Below are positions 40,091-51,225 of a stretch of DNA of 64,000 nt, one piece after another. The stretch is from NCBI GenBank assembly GCA_031264185.1, contig JAISEL010000094.1, positions 61,040-125,039 on the forward strand, written 5' to 3'. A model generated the notes under the pieces. It did no database searches. It saw only the letters and a program-made list of their open reading frames with translations, and was not told where the DNA came from. The DNA comes from Deltaproteobacteria bacterium. GTDB lineage: Bacteria; Desulfobacterota; Desulfarculia; Adiutricales; Adiutricaceae. The first letter of the stretch is position 1, and each line of letters begins with the position of its first letter. The position numbers and the translations under genes were made by a program.

Positions 40091-40260
40091 CCTCAATGAC
40101 AGCTTCCCCCGCCTAAAGTAAGGGGGATTCTCTTAGAGCCAGAAACCTGACCTCTCCGGTCTCCTAAGGCGGGTCCTGCTTCAGCTGCCGCCTAACGTCC
40201 AAAACTCCGCGCAGGCAGTCACGACGGACCGGCCGCCAAAACGTTTAATGCGCCGACTGA
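40091..40260 (-). mobile_element. IS200/IS605-type 3' end: TnpB C-terminal scrap with omega-RNA-like hairpin
   Basis: Read on the minus strand, a tiny coding scrap ALNVLAAG (about 40229-40254, the usual NAA-x-N-I/V-L-A-x-G end of TnpB) leads into a GC-rich segment. That segment ends in a hairpin with arms GGGGG/CCCCC (40122-40126, 40106-40110), in a context typical of the right end and guide-RNA region of TnpB elements. The rest of tnpB is not detectable. It abuts the right end of the family B element. This is recognised from the look of such ends, not by alignment. Confidence 0.5.
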
Positions 40261-41121
40261 ATCGGCCGGCTTTCCTCAGCCGCTTTTAAGAAGGCCTTTG
40301 AATTCACCCCGGATTTTCAGTTCTCCTAAGCCGGATGACTGCAGATGGGGGTATTACTGGCTGGTGCAGGGCGGGGAACTATGATCAATCTGTCGCTTAT
40401 GTCAGTCAGCTTATAGATCAATCGGACTTGTGAATAAGTTGTATCGGCGCTCAAACCCGGACCGGCGAGAGACAAGGCCTTAAAACGGTTGAAGCCGAGG
40501 ATAAACCCGGTGTCAAGCCATATATTACGGCTGAAACCGCCTGGTCATCTAATCAGTCATTTTATTATCCGAATTTTTAAATCGTTAATGGTAACAAATT
40601 AAAATTAGAGGTAAAATAGAATGTAGATGAGATAAATTAGAAAATTCCCCCATGGATCATCGATTTGAAAATTCCGGCTTAACCCCGGCTTATCATGATC
40701 TTATATAAGTCGCCAACTGCCCTATGTTTTAGCTTCTATTTTAACCTCATTTTAAGAGGCTTTGATTTACAAACCTGAAATACAGCCCGTCCGGACTTGT
40801 TAATCCAGCCTTTGTAAACTGACTCTTTCCGAGGCCCATAAGCTCTCCAGACTTACGGTTCAATGATTTTTAAATTTTGCCCAATTATGACGTTTTTTTC
40901 TGGCGACCGATAGATTAATACCGGCTAAAAACTAAATAATCAGTTATTTTACGTTTTTTATTGACCTAAAAGGTTAGTTAGGTTATAAAGACTCCATCGG
41001 CTCTAAGTAAATTGGAACAAATAAGTTGCGAGAGCATGGATTTAGCCAAGCCGGCTGGTATTATTTCTGGCCGGTTATTTTTTCTGTTTTGTAGAATAAG
41101 TAAAATACTTAATGACTGCTT
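40261..41121. other. Intergenic region upstream of the orphan hsdM
   Basis: About 860 bases, mixed then AT-rich. No further TnpB segments, ORFs or repeat copies could be recognised. Confidence 0.4.
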
Positions 41122-42672
41122 ATGCCTAAAAACGATAAGTTATTTATCAATCAAACCCAACAATCCCTGGAAAAGTACCTCTGGGAGGCTGCGGACAAAC
41201 TGAGGAAGAATATTGACGCCGCCGAGTACAAACACATTGTTCTGGGACTGATTTTCCTCAAATACATCTCTGACTCCTTTGACGAATTAAGCCTGCGGTT
41301 TAAAGACGTTAATTTCGGCAAATTGCCCCTGGAACTGGCCGACGGCGTGGTCAACAGTTCCACCATAATCTTTGTGCCGCCTTTAGCCAGGTGGGAAAAC
41401 CTTTTAACAGCCGCCAAAAAACCCAACATTGGCCGCCTGGTTGACCGGGCCATGGAGACTATCGAAAACCAGAACCCCCAGTTAAAAGGCGTCCTGCCCA
41501 AAGTCTATGCCCGCTTAAATCTCGACCCGGCCACCCTGGGCGGATTGATTGATCTGGTCAGCAATATCTCTTTAGGCGAGGCCAAAGAGCAGAGTTCCGA
41601 TGTTCTAGGACACGTGTTTGAATATTTTTTAGGCGAGTTTGCTTTAGGCGAAGGCAAGAAAGGCGGCCAGTTCTATACGCCCAGAAGCATTGTGGAACTG
41701 CTGGTGGAAATGCTGGAGCCGTATCAGGGCAAGGTCTTTGACCCCTGCTGCGGTTCGGGAGGCATGTTTGTTCAAAGCGAAAAATTTGTCATTGAGCATC
41801 AGGGGCAGGTCAATAATATCTCCCTCTACGGTCAGGAAAGCAACCTGACCACCTGGCGTCTGGCCAAAATGAATCTGGCTATCCGCAAAATAGACAGTTC
41901 CTTAGTCAAGTGGAACCACGAAGGCTCCTTTTTAAACGATGCTCACCACGAACTTAAAGCCGACTACATTATCGCCAATCCTCCATTTAATGACAGCGAC
42001 TGGTCTGGAGAACAACTCCGGGAAAACCGCCGCTGGCAATACGGCGTCCCGCCGGTCGGTAACGCCAACTTTGCCTGGCTCCAGCATTTTGTCCATCACC
42101 TGTCGCCCAACGGACAGGCCGGTATAGTTCTGGCAAAGGGCGCACTGACTTCCAACGTCGGCGGAGAGGGGGATATCCGCCGGAGAATGGTCGAAGAGGG
42201 TAATCTGGTTGACTGCATAGTCAATTTGCCGACGAAACTTTTTTTAAATACCCAGATTCCGGCCGCCCTGTGGTTTTTGAGTCTGAACCGGAAAAACGGC
42301 CAGTTCCGAAACCGCAGCCAGGAAATTTTGTTCATTGATGCCAGGGATTTGGGCGAACTCATTAACCGCCGGACAAGGATTCTGACTAAAAAAGACATCC
42401 TCCAAATCAGCAGCACCTATCACAACTGGCGCAACAGTGACGGTCACTATGAGGATATCAAAGGCTTTTGCTGTTCGGCGCCTGTCGGCAATGTTGTAGA
42501 CATGAACTGTGTGCTGACTCCCGGACGCTACGTAGGTCTGCCGGAAGTGGAAGATGAAATTGATTACGAGGAGCGGTTTTTATCACTGCGCGGTGAATTT
42601 TTAAGACAGACGGAAGAAGAAAAAAGACTTAACGCCAAAATCATAAAAGCCCTGTCTAAGATTAAAATATGA
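41122..42672 (+). CDS. hsdM: Type I DNA methyltransferase HsdM, solitary
   Basis: 516 residues, typical length. The HsdM_N helical domain is at about 10-140 (LWEAADKLRKNIDAAEYKH, LGLIFLKYISDSF). Then GGQFYTPRSIVELLVEML, motif I FDPCCGSGGM near 215, and the catalytic NPPF motif (IIANPPFNDSDW) near 285. The C-terminus ends in a helix that normally contacts HsdS. No hsdS or hsdR is adjacent: 172 unremarkable bases follow, then an opposite-strand gene. It is from a different subfamily than the hsdM at 3620-5248. Weak ribosome site. Confidence 0.92.
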   Translation: MPKNDKLFINQTQQSLEKYLWEAADKLRKNIDAAEYKHIVLGLIFLKYISDSFDELSLRFKDVNFGKLPLELADGVVNSSTIIFVPPLARWENLLTAAKKPNIGRLVDRAMETIENQNPQLKGVLPKVYARLNLDPATLGGLIDLVSNISLGEAKEQSSDVLGHVFEYFLGEFALGEGKKGGQFYTPRSIVELLVEMLEPYQGKVFDPCCGSGGMFVQSEKFVIEHQGQVNNISLYGQESNLTTWRLAKMNLAIRKIDSSLVKWNHEGSFLNDAHHELKADYIIANPPFNDSDWSGEQLRENRRWQYGVPPVGNANFAWLQHFVHHLSPNGQAGIVLAKGALTSNVGGEGDIRRRMVEEGNLVDCIVNLPTKLFLNTQIPAALWFLSLNRKNGQFRNRSQEILFIDARDLGELINRRTRILTKKDILQISSTYHNWRNSDGHYEDIKGFCCSAPVGNVVDMNCVLTPGRYVGLPEVEDEIDYEERFLSLRGEFLRQTEEEKRLNAKIIKALSKIKI

Positions 42673-42844
42673 ATAATCTGACCCTTGGCTTCATTGTCTT
42701 ACATTTGCAGGCCAAAATAATTAAGCCGGGCCTCTGAATCCGGAAATAATAATATACCTTGGCCTGACTTTAATATAGCCGGACCAATCGGACCGAAAGA
42801 CACCGAAATCGGGAACGGCATAAAACCGAAAGTGCCCTCCATTA

Positions 42845-43396
42845 TCAGACGTCGGCCAGAAGCTGGCCAAAGCCTTCAAAAAGACTCTCCTTTTCGGCCA
42901 GAATCAGGGCTGTATTCCTGGCCGACCAGGGACCGTGCTCATCGGTCAGATTCTTCATGGCTTTTTCAAATCCGGCCATATTCTGAGTAGCCCTGGCCAG
43001 GAGCAAATCAGCTGTCCCCATATGGCCCGGCCAGATTAAAGCCAGCCCGTATTCCACCTGAGGCCCCAGATCCCGGTTTAAATCACCTAAGACTCGGGCC
43101 GCTTTTCCGGCATCCGACTCGGGCAAGAGTATGGCCCCCAAAGTGTCATCCAGCCTGGCCGCCTGATCGCAGGACCCCAAAGACAAATTTATCTTTGGTC
43201 CTATTTCCTCCCAGGCCGGTTCGGGAGTCAAAAAACGAAAGGCCAGAAGACCCAGAGCTTTCTGGTAGCGGTCCAAACGGACCAGCTCGTTGCCTAAACT
43301 CAGAAAAAAATGCTCCCTGAAATACAGGCCGTTCTGGCGGTCCAGGCAGCCGCCGTTATTTTCAACGCCATGAGCCTTACGGCCGACTTTTTCCAT
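42845..43396 (-). CDS. Degenerate GGDEF-domain-like protein
   Basis: 183 residues, SD AGGAAA before the ATG. Residues 20-55 (NGLYFREHFFLSLGNELVRLDRYQKALGLLAF in overlapping parts) follow the pattern of the first helix and strand of GGDEF domains (usually LTGLYNRRYF-L-LE-E). AARLDDTLGAILLPESD near 80-96 sits where ARLGGDEFAVLLP is expected. The GG[DE]EF signature is therefore replaced by LDDTLG and catalysis is not expected. It could be a non-catalytic binding or structural relative. This is pattern recognition; a fold prediction would settle it. Confidence 0.5.
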   Translation of the reverse strand: MEKVGRKAHGVENNGGCLDRQNGLYFREHFFLSLGNELVRLDRYQKALGLLAFRFLTPEPAWEEIGPKINLSLGSCDQAARLDDTLGAILLPESDAGKAARVLGDLNRDLGPQVEYGLALIWPGHMGTADLLLARATQNMAGFEKAMKNLTDEHGPWSARNTALILAEKESLFEGFGQLLADV

Positions 43397-43507
43397 GGTT
43401 ATTTCCTAAAACCTAAAAATAGGCCAACTCCTGACTGTCAGAATAGATCCCATAACTAAATCCCAGGCAATATCCGCGGTTTTGGTCAGCCCAGCACCTT
43501 GCAACAC

Positions 43508-44643
43508 CTGAAGTGTCTGATAAAGTCTCTTTAATTTGACCCGAGCATCTTCCGCTGTGAACTGCCAGCCTATTGTCGCAGCTTTATTATTTCGGTCTCT
43601 TTCTCAAGCAATAACTTCCTGTCTAAGTGTTTCTCTATGTTTGATATCCGGCGATCTAAGCACTGACTTTTGACAGTATTTAGCTCAAATAAAGCCATAT
43701 TTAATCAATTTACATATTTTAAAGTACAGTAAATTTCCAATCCGGCAGCCAAACGGGACGCTTCAACGGGAGGAAAAGTCTCGCAGTGCGAAGTTATCCC
43801 ATGAGTATTCAGATTGTCCACTGCCAAAACAGCCTTAGTGACTTCAGGACATATGTGTCGTCAAGAATGCATTTTATGAAACTGGCCCGTTCGATCCTTG
43901 TCCGCCTTTCGGTGATGACCAAATGCCGCCTTGCCTGCCGGAGGCTCTGCGGCCATGAAAATGTCAGCGACACCACAGGATGCACTCGCCGTCAGACCGC
44001 AGCTGTTTTCCTGGTTCACAAGGCAAAGAAGTCCTGACCTCAGCGGCCAGCTGTTTGCCGGATTCATCCGCGCACACGGCCGGATACATTGGGTCGCAGG
44101 GCCGAAGATACACTTTCAGTATTTCCTGTTTAACGGCTGCAAAGGCCGCATTTTTCCCAGGCGGAATTTTCCAGTGTTTCTTTAAGTGAGGTTTAATTTC
44201 GTTTTTTTCAGAACCCTCTGCCCTGTCATTGGCGGTACAGTGTCAGTAATCTTAAGTTCCACGGCCTTTTCAGCCGGAAGTCTGACTGTCCGTCCTGCCC
44301 GGCCTTCCGGAGCCTCCGAACAGGCCAAAGCGATCATTTTGGCTTCAAATTCCCCGTCGAATTTAATTTCCCTTCGGCTCATGCCCAGAGGTTTCCGCTC
44401 CAAAGCTTGGCGCAAGCCTTCTTCAGCAAACCGTTTTTTCATCCTCTCAGCGGTCCTGGAAGAAATGCCATGAGCTTCGGAAATGTGCTGAGTCCGCCGT
44501 CCATGGCCGTCTGTCGATTTGTCGCAGAGAATCAGCGCCCTTGCCAGGACGACCGTCTGGCTATCATGTTTGCCGTTTTTGGTCAGTTATTCCAGCTGGG
44601 CCATTTCTTCTGGCGTTAAAGTGACTTGGCGCCTTACTGACAT
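43508..44643 (-). pseudogene. IS630-family transposase, disrupted
   Basis: From an ATG at 44643, MSVRRQVTLTPEEMAQLE is followed by an in-frame TAA, then the same frame continues (LTKNGKHDSQTVVLARALIL, ISEAHGISSRTAERMKKRF, IALACSEAPEGRAGRT). Further shifts give the DDE domain: VYLRPCDPMYPAVCADESGKQL, VDNLNTHGITSH, and the terminal TIGWQFTAEDARVKLKRLYQ ending near 43508. Order and motifs match IS630-like elements. At least one stop and several frameshifts make it non-functional. Its 5' end is fused to a truncated membrane-protein frame. Confidence 0.8.
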
Positions 44644-44979
44644 AACAGGCGCCTCCACGTTTCCGAAGAGATTAAGGGCATTGTGCGCCCAAGGCAGCAG
44701 AGGAACAAGACTGTTTAATTCATTTTTATTTGATTTTGCCTTGGCCTGCGGCAAAACTCCTTTGGCGGTTTTGCCTTTTAATATTTCGCCACGGGCGGCG
44801 GCGAAATAGCTGCGCCTGCTTTGAAGTAATATGAAAATACGGGCAAAAAGCGGTCCGAAATAGCCTGTAGGCAGAGATAACCATGAAACACAAAAATATA
44901 AAAATGCCAATTCTCCTAAAAGCGCCGTCAGGAGGATTTTTATAAAATGATTCCTTGGCCAGGGAAAGATACGCCCCAT
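44644..44979 (-). pseudogene. Truncated membrane-protein gene cut by the IS630 insertion
   Basis: About 112 codons from an ATG at 44979, 24 bases after the cheB stop and on the same strand. A hydrophobic segment (about 13-33) and a second (about 38-53) are followed by a basic, Lys/Ala-rich part. The frame then runs directly into the transposase start. It was probably the last gene of the chemotaxis-like operon. I do not recognise the family. Confidence 0.4.
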
Positions 44980-45003
44980 AACTTATAATCCGGCGGCAGG
45001 CGC

Positions 45004-46967
<1,964 letters not shown>

Positions 46968-47039
46968 TTCTTCTCCACAAGCCGACTCAAAATGTCAGCT
47001 TCTATTCGGCCCTCCGTTAATCTGGCCGAATAAAAAAGC

Positions 47040-47588
47040 CTAGGCCTTATCGGCTGCGGCCTCGGGCTCCTCGACCGGAACTTTGGGCCCGAACGTTAAA
47101 TCCTCATCGGTTAAGATGAGATCAATATCTAAAATAATCAGGACCTGGTTTTTGGTTTTGGCCATGCCTTTGATATATTCACTTTTCAGTCTGGTCCCGA
47201 AATCCGGCGCCGCATCAATGTCGGCTTTGTTGATGGTGATGACTTCGGAAACCCGATCGACCACTATGCCCATCTGGGTGGCTCCGTGGACAGTTTTAAA
47301 CTCAATGACTATTATGCTCGTGCGCTCGGTATAAGTCTCTTCCGGCAGCCCGAACTTAAGTCTTAGATCAATGACCGGAATGACCTTACCGCGAAGATTA
47401 ATGAGGCCTTTCATGAACTGGGGAGTCTGGGGGACGCTGGTGATGTCCATCATGCCGTTTATTTCCCGGATCTTCAGAATGTCCAGACCGTAAAATTCTC
47501 CGGCCAGCTCAAAGCGCAGTATCTTCATGTCCAGAGAATGATCAACCGATAATTCCGTGGCTCCTAAATGTTGAACTTCTTGGCTCAT
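47040..47588 (-). CDS. cheW: Chemotaxis coupling protein CheW
   Basis: 182 residues. CheW SH3-like fold: ILRFELAGEFYGLDILKIREI, TSVPQTPQFMKGLINLRGKVIPVIDLR, then IVIEFKTVHGATQMGIVVDRVSEV. It couples receptors to CheA. The C-terminal tail is acidic (VEEPEAAADKA). It is 47 bases downstream of cheA. Confidence 0.95.
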   Translation of the reverse strand: MSQEVQHLGATELSVDHSLDMKILRFELAGEFYGLDILKIREINGMMDITSVPQTPQFMKGLINLRGKVIPVIDLRLKFGLPEETYTERTSIIVIEFKTVHGATQMGIVVDRVSEVITINKADIDAAPDFGTRLKSEYIKGMAKTKNQVLIILDIDLILTDEDLTFGPKVPVEEPEAAADKA

Positions 47589-47635
47589 AAACCCCGTAAC
47601 CCCGCATCAGGACTGGCCTTAGGCAGCCAGAAACA

Positions 47636-50320
47636 TTAATTCCAGGAATCGTCGCCCATTTCCCAGTCATCGGCCGGCGGCGCGCCGCCGCTCCGGCCGC
47701 TGCCGAAGCCCGATTCCGTGGCCTCAAACAAGCCGCTGACATCCAGTATCAGCCCCACCCGGCCGTCGCCCAAAATAGTCCCCCCGGCCAGAGTGCGGAC
47801 ATACTTAAGTCTTTCGCCCAGGGATTTAATGACCACTTCCTGCTTACCTAAAACTTCATCGACCATGAGGCAGCAGCGCTGGCCCTCGTTCTCCACCACC
47901 ACCACCAAGGCTCTGGCCGGATCGGAGGCGGCTCCGCCGGCGGCCACTATCCGGTCCAGTCTGACCAGAGGCAGAAGCGAATCGCGGACTCTAATCATCT
48001 CCCCCTGATTTTTAACCGTAAAGTACTCTTCCGGTTTTGGCCGGAAAGATTCATTTATGGAGATGGTGGGCAGGATATAGCGGTAGTCGCCCACCCGGAC
48101 AATCATGCCGTCAATGATGGCCAGAGTCAGGGGCAGTCGGATGGTGATGGTCGACCCTTGCCCCTTTTGGGAAGTAAAATCGACCTTGCCCCTTAAAAGC
48201 TCAATATTTTTCCTGACCACATCCATGCCCACGCCCCGGCCGGAAATATCGGTGATGCGGTCATTGGTGGAAAAACCGGGCTGAAAGACCAGATTATGGA
48301 CAGCCTGAAAACTTAAATTTTCCCCCGGCTGGATTAAGCCTTTTTCCAGGGCTTTAGCCAGAACTTTTTCTGTATCCAGTCCCCGGCCGTCGTCGGACAG
48401 TTCAATGACCACATTGCCGCCCTGGTGGTAAGCTTTCAGGGTTACCTGGCCTTTGGGGGATTTGCCCCCGGACAGCCTTTCCTTGGGAGGCTCTAAACCG
48501 TGGTCCAGGCAGTTCCGAATCATGTGGACCAGAGGATCGTAAATGGATTCCACCATATTGCGGTCAATTTCCGTATCCTCACCGGAGGTGACGAACTCCA
48601 CGTCCTTTTCGAACTTGTGGGCCAAATCCCGGACCAAACGGTTCATCTTCCTGAACGTATTGGAGATCTGGACCATCCTGAGGCTCATGGCGTTGCGCTG
48701 CAGTTCCGAGGTGATCCGGGAGACCTGGGCTAAGTCTTTAATGATCTTCTGCTCTTTTAAGAACTTAATTGAGTCATTGCTGGTGACTAAAGACTGGGTT
48801 ATGACCAGCTCCCCGACCAGATCAATCAGGCCGTCCAATTTCTGGGTCTCGACTTTGACCGTATGGATTGCGAATGTCGTGCCGTAGCCTTCGCTCTGCT
48901 TCTGTTCCCTTAAAGCGGCGGCCACTTTTTCCGGAGCCCCGATTTTCTGCTTGAGTAAAATCTCCCCCAGTTTCGTTTCCTTTAAACTCTCCTGATGCTT
49001 TAAAGCCGCCTCGACATGCTCATGCTCCAGGCGGCCCATAGAAACCAGAATTTCCCCTAACCGGCGGCCTTTATCTTCATTCTGCTGCCGCCGGAGGGCC
49101 TCGTTTAACTCGTCTTCCGTGATCAGACCGTCCTGGATTAAGATCTCCCCCAGGCGTATGCTGCGGACCGTCTTCTGGGCCTGAATTAAGCCGCCTAAAT
49201 CGTTTTGGGAAATAAGGCCTTTTTCGATCAGAATTTCGCCTAATTTCTTCGGTTTAGCCGCCTGGGCCCGGCTGACGGCCTGAGGCTGAACCGGAGTATC
49301 GGCCGTCAGAATGCCCTGCCGGGCGGCCCAGAGATTCTCCCGGATATTTTCCAGATCCTCTGGCGTCCACTCGGGGCGGACGGACCAGGAACGGCCGTCC
49401 GGATTCAGAGTCAGGCTCGACAGGCCGGAGATTAATACGGAACAGGCCTTTAAAAGCACATCCGTAATGACTGTGGTGTGAGGCACCTGCTCGGTTGAAA
49501 CATAATCAAGAAGGCCTATGGTATCGGCCGCCAAACGGGCCAGATCATCCAGATCCAGTAAGCTGACCCCCCCCAGGATAGTCCGGAACATAGGGATGGT
49601 ATCGCTCATGGCGGCCACTGGATCTGATTTATGCTCCACAGTTACCAGCTTCATCTGGAGCTCTTCCAAAGCCGAAATAAAATCAGCTTTAAAATAATCC
49701 ACCGTCAATTTCTGGCTTAAGTGAGCTTCCCGCCGGACGTGGGTGGGGGTAGGAACAATAAGTTCGCTTCTGACTCTCAGTTTCCGGGGTTTAAAGGAGC
49801 CTTTTTCAGCCCCGTCCGGCCCGGATTTTCTGTCCCGGCTGAGGGCCTGGCTGTTTAATTCCAGGCCGTGGACATCGCGGAGTTCGGCTAACGGAGGCTC
49901 TTCGGCCGTCCGGTACCGGGCCGGCTTTTCACCGGCGGCTTCTTCGGAAGCCCCGCCTGAAGTCTCTTCGGGCACAGCCTCTTTTATCTTCAATAAAAGC
50001 CCGGCCGTTCCGCCTTCGACCGCCTGACCGGCGGGCAGGCACCGGGCCATTTCCTGGAGCAGGCTTAAGCCCTCCCCCACCAGGGAAAGAGCCTGATCCC
50101 GGTTGGGGACCAGATTTTTGATTATGTCTTCAAGCAGTCCGGATAAAGCCTCTAAAACCTCGGCCGGTTCGGGATTTTCCAGACCTTCAATCGTCCGGCC
50201 CATCTTTTGGATCTGGCCCAGGACAGCGCTGATTTCCAAAAGATTGTCAGACGACAGCATCACCAGGTCTAAACTGGCCCGGTTCAGTTCATCGGCCAAC
50301 AGTTCAGGGTCAAAAGTCAT
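47636..50320 (-). CDS. cheA: CheA-type histidine kinase with four MshEN-like repeats and no visible Hpt histidine
   Basis: 894 residues. The core from about 485 is CheA-like: dimerisation (KLDGLIDLVGELVITQS), N box HMIRNCLDHGLE, G1 DDGRGLD, G2 and F box FSTNDRITDISGRGVGMDVV, then a CheW-like regulatory domain to about 870. The N-terminal 1-95 and about 205-300 look like Hpt-type helical bundles, but neither has the xxHTLKG phosphorylation motif; the second reads FRTILGGVSLL where FRT-x-HTLKG would be expected. Residues 359-382, 389-412, 420-443 and 450-473 are four 24-residue repeats of the form [RK]LGEIL-x4-G-[LI]-x4-L-x3-L-x2-Q. This matches the c-di-GMP-binding MshEN/GspE N-terminal motif, with 6-7 residue spacers instead of five. 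Between, an Ala/Glu/Pro-rich linker. Confidence 0.9.
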   Translation of the reverse strand: MTFDPELLADELNRASLDLVMLSSDNLLEISAVLGQIQKMGRTIEGLENPEPAEVLEALSGLLEDIIKNLVPNRDQALSLVGEGLSLLQEMARCLPAGQAVEGGTAGLLLKIKEAVPEETSGGASEEAAGEKPARYRTAEEPPLAELRDVHGLELNSQALSRDRKSGPDGAEKGSFKPRKLRVRSELIVPTPTHVRREAHLSQKLTVDYFKADFISALEELQMKLVTVEHKSDPVAAMSDTIPMFRTILGGVSLLDLDDLARLAADTIGLLDYVSTEQVPHTTVITDVLLKACSVLISGLSSLTLNPDGRSWSVRPEWTPEDLENIRENLWAARQGILTADTPVQPQAVSRAQAAKPKKLGEILIEKGLISQNDLGGLIQAQKTVRSIRLGEILIQDGLITEDELNEALRRQQNEDKGRRLGEILVSMGRLEHEHVEAALKHQESLKETKLGEILLKQKIGAPEKVAAALREQKQSEGYGTTFAIHTVKVETQKLDGLIDLVGELVITQSLVTSNDSIKFLKEQKIIKDLAQVSRITSELQRNAMSLRMVQISNTFRKMNRLVRDLAHKFEKDVEFVTSGEDTEIDRNMVESIYDPLVHMIRNCLDHGLEPPKERLSGGKSPKGQVTLKAYHQGGNVVIELSDDGRGLDTEKVLAKALEKGLIQPGENLSFQAVHNLVFQPGFSTNDRITDISGRGVGMDVVRKNIELLRGKVDFTSQKGQGSTITIRLPLTLAIIDGMIVRVGDYRYILPTISINESFRPKPEEYFTVKNQGEMIRVRDSLLPLVRLDRIVAAGGAASDPARALVVVVENEGQRCCLMVDEVLGKQEVVIKSLGERLKYVRTLAGGTILGDGRVGLILDVSGLFEATESGFGSGRSGGAPPADDWEMGDDSWN

Positions 50321-50388
50321 GGGAACCCCGCCGCTCGGCTGACAGAAGCCTTTTGGGAAATCTTCCGGCCTTTTTAGCCCCGGATTTT

Positions 50389-50838
50389 TTAATTAGATTC
50401 GCTGGCTGCCGGACGTTTTTCATTGCTACCCATGGCCAGCCTGGCCCCCAGGCTTTCGCTCAAAATGGTGTACTGCCAGCGGACCAGACGGTTTCTCTCA
50501 TCCAGAACAGTATCCAGAAGCTGACCGAAACTGGACGGATGGCGGGGCAGATAATCAGTCATGCCGCTGGAAATAGATTTTATCATGCCCAGCAGTGACG
50601 GATGAGCGGCCAGAACAATCAGACGGGTTAAAGGAGACTGACGGCGAACTTCGGCCCCTAAAGAATGATCAACCAGCAGTGTGCTGTCAGCCACCAGAAA
50701 ATGGAGACTACACTTTTTGATAAAAGATAAGACCCCGGAGATATTTTCGACCGTCGTCACCTCAAATCCTTCCCTGGTCAGATCTTCAAGCAACGGGGCC
50801 AGAAAGGCCGGCTCACGGTCAACTATAACAATACGCAT
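50389..50838 (-). CDS. Degenerate receiver-domain protein
   Basis: 149 residues. It starts with MRIVIVDREPAF, so only one of the usual acidic pair (DD or DE) is kept. HFLVADSTLL carries the expected phospho-acceptor Asp (near 51). LIVLAAHP replaces the usual Thr/Ser site and DYLPRHP has Arg where the conserved Lys (YLxKP) should be. Probably a non-phosphorylatable or weakly regulated CheY-like partner. First gene of the operon, 68 bases upstream of cheA. It has a charged C-terminal tail and no output domain. Confidence 0.7.
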   Translation of the reverse strand: MRIVIVDREPAFLAPLLEDLTREGFEVTTVENISGVLSFIKKCSLHFLVADSTLLVDHSLGAEVRRQSPLTRLIVLAAHPSLLGMIKSISSGMTDYLPRHPSSFGQLLDTVLDERNRLVRWQYTILSESLGARLAMGSNEKRPAASESN

Positions 50839-51166
50839 CCGCTATTCCCTTTACCGTTGGACCACCATAATCCGGCCGAAATACCGCAGCCAAAAGGGAG
50901 ACCAAAGATTAGGTCAGCATTTGGAGTACAATACTTCTCACTTTGAGACTATCATATTTACATGTTTTTGTAAACCGAAAGGTGAAGTCATAAAAGTCCG
51001 GAGTACTCCCTTCCTATTTACTCTTAATATTATTTTATACAGACTTTATTTTTGACTTTTAATTTATTATTTAATGAAATTATTGTTTTAAACATTACCA
51101 AATCTTTAATTAAAAAAATTGCTTCTATTTCATACCCCACGCTCCCTGGAGACGGCAGAGGAGAGT
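50839..51166. other. Intergenic region upstream of the chemotaxis-like operon
   Basis: About 330 bases, AT-rich around 51030-51130, and presumably carrying the operon promoter on the minus strand. I could not assign specific boxes. Confidence 0.4.
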
Positions 51167-51198
51167 TTTAAGCCCGGACCGAAAGGCCCGGGCTTAAA
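51167..51198 (-). terminator. Hairpin after the RND pump gene
   Basis: An 11-base perfect stem TTTAAGCCCGG / CCGGGCTTAAA (51167-51177 and 51188-51198) with a 10-base loop, 28 bases beyond the pump stop codon. The A/T-rich stem base could serve as a terminator in either direction. Confidence 0.65.
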
Positions 51199-51225
51199 TT
51201 AATTGCCATTGACTCCTTGATCAGG

